9,110 nucleotides of DNA, taken from positions 1 through 9,110 of the forward strand of contig REGF01000040.1 in NCBI GenBank assembly GCA_003702465.1, read 5' to 3'. The translations under genes and the position numbers were made by a program. The DNA comes from Candidatus Nitrosomarinus sp. (GTDB taxonomy: Archaea; Thermoproteota; Nitrososphaeria; Nitrososphaerales; Nitrosopumilaceae). The notes under the pieces were generated by a model that was not told the origin of the DNA, searched no databases, and saw only the letters and a program-made list of their open reading frames with translations. The first letter of the stretch is position 1. Every line of letters starts with the position of its first letter. Positions 7,100-9,110 of the stretch are shown here, one piece after another.

Positions 7100-7831
7100 T
7101 TACCAGTTTTTTTCTAAATAATCTTTTAATCCGTTAAAATCATTTGGTGATGTAATGAGAATATCTTTTGTTATTTTGTATGTTTCATTCACTAGTTTAT
7201 GAAATTCTTTGTTATATTCTTCTAAATTCAATCCCAAAAAATCTGCAGATTTTTGATTTTTTTCAGATGGAAATAAGATTATTGGAATAATTGAAAATTG
7301 TTTTAAATTATCTGCAAGATTTTGAACTTGTTGAATATTTTGAATCACTTGAGTCATGAATCCTTTTGGATTTGCTTTAATTTTTTTTCCAATCTTTGAG
7401 AAATTAGGATTATTTGATATTGAAAGATACAAATCAATTTTTGATTCATATTTTTTTTTCAAATTTGATACTACTGAACTAGGAATTAAGCCTAAATCAT
7501 CAGTTTTTGATTGTGATGGGTCTCCCATTAGAATCAAAATTCCCTCAATATTTGTAGCAATACACGTTTCTACAAATTTTTCAATTTCTTCTTCTTTTTT
7601 ATCTCTGACTCTTAGACTTACTGTAATTGGATGATCTGGAATCTCTTTTTTCAAAATTTTTCCTATTTCTAATGGTGATACTCTTTCATGACCTAACACA
7701 TTTTCAGTTAAATGAATTGCGTCACATTTTTTTGATATTTTTTTAATTTTTTCTACAAACTTTTCAATAGACTCATTCTTGTTAATATCTGGTAAAATTT
7801 TAGGTGGATTTGCTTCATATCTAATTGTCAT
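7100..7831 (-). CDS. Methylenetetrahydrofolate reductase-like protein (divergent MetF family)
   Basis: This probably reduces methylene-tetrahydropterin to methyl-tetrahydropterin, the methyl donor for the methionine synthase next door. It has 243 residues against about 296 in E. coli MetF, so it is a short form. Landmarks that I align by eye to MetF are YEANPPK (5-11, for the FEFFPPK strand, with E6 at the place of catalytic Glu28), ILILMGDPS (98-106, for the RGD-P flavin-binding loop, with D104 at Asp120) and GFMTQ (157-161, with Q161 at Gln183). Lys-rich loops and several missing helices make it divergent, so the electron donor (NADH, F420, ferredoxin) and pterin type are open. The ATG at 7831 has no SD, but a TTTTAA stretch is centred about 26.5 nt upstream, favouring a leaderless message. 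The stop codon is directly adjacent, tail to tail, to that of metH2. An unrelated TIM-barrel enzyme is possible but less likely in this context. Confidence 0.75.
   Translation of the reverse strand: MTIRYEANPPKILPDINKNESIEKFVEKIKKISKKCDAIHLTENVLGHERVSPLEIGKILKKEIPDHPITVSLRVRDKKEEEIEKFVETCIATNIEGILILMGDPSQSKTDDLGLIPSSVVSNLKKKYESKIDLYLSISNNPNFSKIGKKIKANPKGFMTQVIQNIQQVQNLADNLKQFSIIPIILFPSEKNQKSADFLGLNLEEYNKEFHKLVNETYKITKDILITSPNDFNGLKDYLEKNW
7105..7113 (+). terminator. Oligo-T putative terminator after metH2
   Basis: Seven consecutive Ts (7107-7113) begin 8 nt past the metH2 stop. This is an archaeal-style oligo-T termination signal embedded in the last codons of the convergent reductase gene. 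No hairpin was identified. Confidence 0.4.
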
Positions 7832-7902
7832 ATTGTCATTTTTTCTATACTTGGTTAAAACCTTTGAATACTAAAACCCCTGTGGAATTATAGGAAAACA
7901 TA
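7832..7902. promoter_or_regulatory. Divergent promoter region between the MetF-like and NUDIX genes
   Basis: This spacer of 71 bp holds the starts of two divergent genes. For the - gene, TTTTAA (complement of 7855-7860) is centred about 26.5 nt before its ATG. For the + gene, ACTAAAAC at 7870-7877 is centred about 29 nt before the ATG at 7903. Neither gene has a convincing SD, in line with leaderless transcription. Confidence 0.45.
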
Positions 7903-8454
7903 ATGAAATTTGACAATTTGAAATCTATTTTATCTTCTCCTATTATTCCTGAAATAAAATCCAATTTGGATTACAAACCAGCATCTGTTTTAATTGTAAT
8001 TTATGGTGATAATCCTACAATCATAATGACTGAGAAACCAAAAAGTATGAAATTTCATGCAGGTGAAATCTCGTTTCCAGGTGGAAAGTTTGATTCATCT
8101 GATTCAGATCTTTTAGATACCGCATTACGAGAAACAAGTGAAGAAATTGGATTGAATGTTTCAAAAAATGATGTTATTGGTCAATTAACTCCTGTTCAAA
8201 CCTTGACTACTGGATTTCTTATTTTACCATTTGTAACTATGTTAGAACAAATTCCTCCTTTAATTACAAATTCTGAAGTTGAGAAAATTCTCCATATTCC
8301 TTTAAGCCCTTTTCTCCAAACTGTTGCAAAAGACACCGATCCCAGTCATAATTTGATGGATGAAATGTATACCTTTGAGTATCAAAATCAAATTGTTTGG
8401 GGTGCTTCTGCTAGAATATTAAAACAAATTGAAAATACATTGAGATTCATTTAA
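7903..8454 (+). CDS. NUDIX hydrolase, CoA pyrophosphatase (NudL/YeaB)-like
   Basis: This is a metal-dependent hydrolase that splits X-linked nucleoside diphosphates. The subfamily signature suggests coenzyme A or acyl-CoA as substrate, yielding 3',5'-ADP and a phosphopantetheine. The NUDIX box runs from G61 to L84 and ends TALRETSEEIGL, with R76, E77, E80 and E81 as the predicted helix and metal ligands. The preceding segment MKFHAGEISFPGG (49-61) matches the UPF0035/CoA-pyrophosphatase extension of the box, although the usual arginine of that motif appears as Lys50. The 183-residue length is close to the E. coli NudL length of about 190. It is a soluble cytoplasmic protein with no signal or membrane segment. 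The gene is divergent from the MetF-like gene and its stop overlaps the presumed TATA box of rpl39e. NUDIX substrate prediction from sequence is often wrong, so the family is firm but the substrate is tentative. Confidence 0.87.
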   Translation: MKFDNLKSILSSPIIPEIKSNLDYKPASVLIVIYGDNPTIIMTEKPKSMKFHAGEISFPGGKFDSSDSDLLDTALRETSEEIGLNVSKNDVIGQLTPVQTLTTGFLILPFVTMLEQIPPLITNSEVEKILHIPLSPFLQTVAKDTDPSHNLMDEMYTFEYQNQIVWGASARILKQIENTLRFI

Positions 8455-8457
8455 AAA
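8450..8457 (+). promoter_or_regulatory. TATA box for the rpl39e-rpl31e operon
   Basis: TTTAAAAA overlaps the NUDIX stop codon and is centred about 27.5 nt before the rpl39e ATG at 8481. No SD lies in the 26-nt spacer, so a leaderless ribosomal-protein transcript is the simplest reading. Confidence 0.55.
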
Positions 8458-8480
8458 GAGCTCTTCGTGCCTGAAAAACT

Positions 8481-8639
8481 ATGGCTGCACGTAAGTCCTC
8501 TCCAAGAAAAATCCGTCTGCTTAAAAAAACAAAGCAGGCTTCAGCTGTACCAGCTTGGATTATTCTAAAAACTAACAGAAGTGTTAGAACAAATCCAAAA
8601 CGTAGAGCTTGGAGATCAACAGATGTGGAGGTTGGATAA
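8481..8639 (+). CDS. rpl39e: 50S ribosomal protein L39e
   Basis: This is a very small basic large-subunit protein that lines the nascent-peptide exit tunnel in archaea and eukaryotes and is absent from bacteria. The 52-residue product begins MAARKSSPRKIRLLKK and shows the family landmarks: the KS-K-R start, VPAWIILKT (23-31) and NPKRRAWR (38-45). Its length is normal. The ATG at 8481 is preceded by a TATA-like box at the spacing expected for a leaderless message. The gene ends in TAA directly followed by the TTG start of rpl31e, and its last codons contain the SD of that gene. The rpl39e-rpl31e pairing is a conserved archaeal arrangement, commonly followed by the aIF6 gene, which would lie beyond this window. 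Confidence 0.96.
   Translation: MAARKSSPRKIRLLKKTKQASAVPAWIILKTNRSVRTNPKRRAWRSTDVEVG
8627..8632 (+). promoter_or_regulatory. Shine-Dalgarno site that fixes the rpl31e TTG start
   Basis: GGAGGT lies inside the last rpl39e codons and 7 nt before the TTG at 8640. A full-strength SD at standard spacing supports TTG as the true start and indicates coupled translation with rpl39e. Confidence 0.75.
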
Positions 8640-9110
8640 TTGTCACAAGAATTAGAACGAGTTTACACAATTCCTTTAGGTAAAGTATTACTTTCTCAAT
8701 CACAACATCGTGCAGTAAGAGCTATTAACATGATTAAAGAATTTGCTCAACATCACATGAAAGTTGAAACTATCAAAATTGATGAAGAATTGTCACATCA
8801 AATATGGGCAAGAGGTGTTCGAAGTCCTCCAAGAAAAATAAAAGTTAGAATGAGTAAAACTGATGAAGGTTATGTTCTTGTAACTCCATTTACAGATGAT
8901 GTAGAATCTGCTGCAACTCCTGCAAAAGAAACTAAGAAAGTTGAAGATAAAATTGAAGAAATTGTAGAAGAAGCACCAGCTAAAGAAGAAGCACCAGCTA
9001 AAGAAGAAGCACCAGCTAAAGAAGAAGCACCAGCTAAAGAAGAAGCACCAGCTAAAGAAGAAGCACCAGCTAAAGAAGAAGCACCAGCTAAAGAAGAAGC
9101 ACCAGCTAAA
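8640..9110 (+). CDS. rpl31e: 50S ribosomal protein L31e with repetitive C-terminal extension (3' partial)
   Basis: This is a large-subunit protein sited at the rim of the peptide exit tunnel in archaeal and eukaryotic ribosomes. The conserved core covers residues 1 to about 85: an N-terminal ELERVYTIPLGKV, then RAVRAINMIKEF, then the hallmark IWARGVRSPPRKIKVRM (55-71) and a closing strand GYVLVTPF. Ordinary archaeal L31e proteins end near this point. Here the frame continues through a charged linker (about 86-109) into eight perfect EEAPAK units (110-157) and leaves the window without a stop. The start is TTG, immediately after the rpl39e stop, with a GGAGGT SD 7 nt upstream. The tail is rich in Glu, Ala, Pro and Lys, has no hydrophobic residues apart from Ala and Pro, and is likely solvent-exposed and flexible or extended. 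Its function is unknown, and total length cannot be given. Confidence 0.93.
   Translation, partial: MSQELERVYTIPLGKVLLSQSQHRAVRAINMIKEFAQHHMKVETIKIDEELSHQIWARGVRSPPRKIKVRMSKTDEGYVLVTPFTDDVESAATPAKETKKVEDKIEEIVEEAPAKEEAPAKEEAPAKEEAPAKEEAPAKEEAPAKEEAPAKEEAPAK
8967..9110 (+). repeat. Tandem repeat: eight identical 18-bp units in rpl31e
   Basis: The unit GAAGAAGCACCAGCTAAA encodes EEAPAK and occurs eight times head to tail with no base difference, in frame throughout. The last visible unit ends exactly at base 9110. Identity at synonymous sites means the array expanded recently, by slippage or unequal exchange, or is kept uniform by continual conversion. More copies may follow outside the window. 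Confidence 0.98.

Noticed and set aside
7356..7634. + strand open frame of 92 codons within the MetF-like gene
   Set aside because: The minus-strand frame is longer, carries MetF landmarks and has a promoter-like element; the + frame has neither.
8456..8465. 10-bp perfect palindrome AAGAGCTCTT just after the rpl39e TATA box
   Set aside because: Several palindromes of this length are expected by chance in 9 kb, and there is no second copy nearby to suggest an operator.
8967..9110. Tandem array considered as a CRISPR or non-coding satellite
   Set aside because: Units are contiguous with no spacers, the period is a multiple of three and the array is in frame with rpl31e.
1..9110. A novel defence, mobile or secondary-metabolite system
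   Set aside because: Every substantial frame belongs to a recognisable transport, methionine, NUDIX or ribosomal family, and no transposase, integrase, toxin, nuclease or tRNA was found.

Overview
The window looks like a piece of a marine ammonia-oxidising archaeon of the Nitrosopumilus type (Nitrososphaeria/Thaumarchaeota). The DNA is AT-rich, with roughly one third G+C by eye. It carries archaeal/eukaryotic-type ribosomal proteins L39e and L31e. Several genes have no Shine-Dalgarno (SD) sequence but have an A/T hexamer-octamer centred about 27 nt before the start codon, as expected for leaderless archaeal transcripts. The genus assignment is inferred from general resemblance, not from a search.

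Region 1 (1-2393, + strand) is an ABC importer operon in the order binding protein, ATPase, permease. The binding protein lacks its N-terminus because the window begins inside it. The family is the nitrate/sulfonate/taurine (NrtABC/SsuABC/TauABC/ThiXYZ) type, and the ligand cannot be read from the sequence. Region 2 (2397-3497, - strand) is a convergent single-gene MFS transporter. Region 3 (3607-7099, + strand) is a cobalamin-dependent methionine synthase split over two genes: the zinc homocysteine-binding module, then a protein with the methyl-pterin, cap, B12 and reactivation modules. Region 4 (7100-7831, - strand) is a short, divergent methylenetetrahydrofolate-reductase-like gene whose stop codon abuts that of the methionine synthase. 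It would supply the methyl-pterin that region 3 consumes, so regions 3 and 4 together form a methionine-regeneration module. Region 5 (7903-8454, + strand) is a NUDIX hydrolase of the CoA-pyrophosphatase type. Region 6 (8481-9110, + strand) is rpl39e followed directly by rpl31e.

The most unusual feature is at the right edge. The L31e reading frame runs into eight perfect tandem copies of an 18-bp unit encoding EEAPAK, and the window stops exactly at the end of a unit with no stop codon. Coding density is very high and no gene-free stretch exceeds about 110 bp. I found no tRNA, rRNA, insertion sequence, CRISPR array or defence locus. Apart from the L31e tail this is mostly core-metabolism sequence, and I do not see a convincing wholly new system in it.
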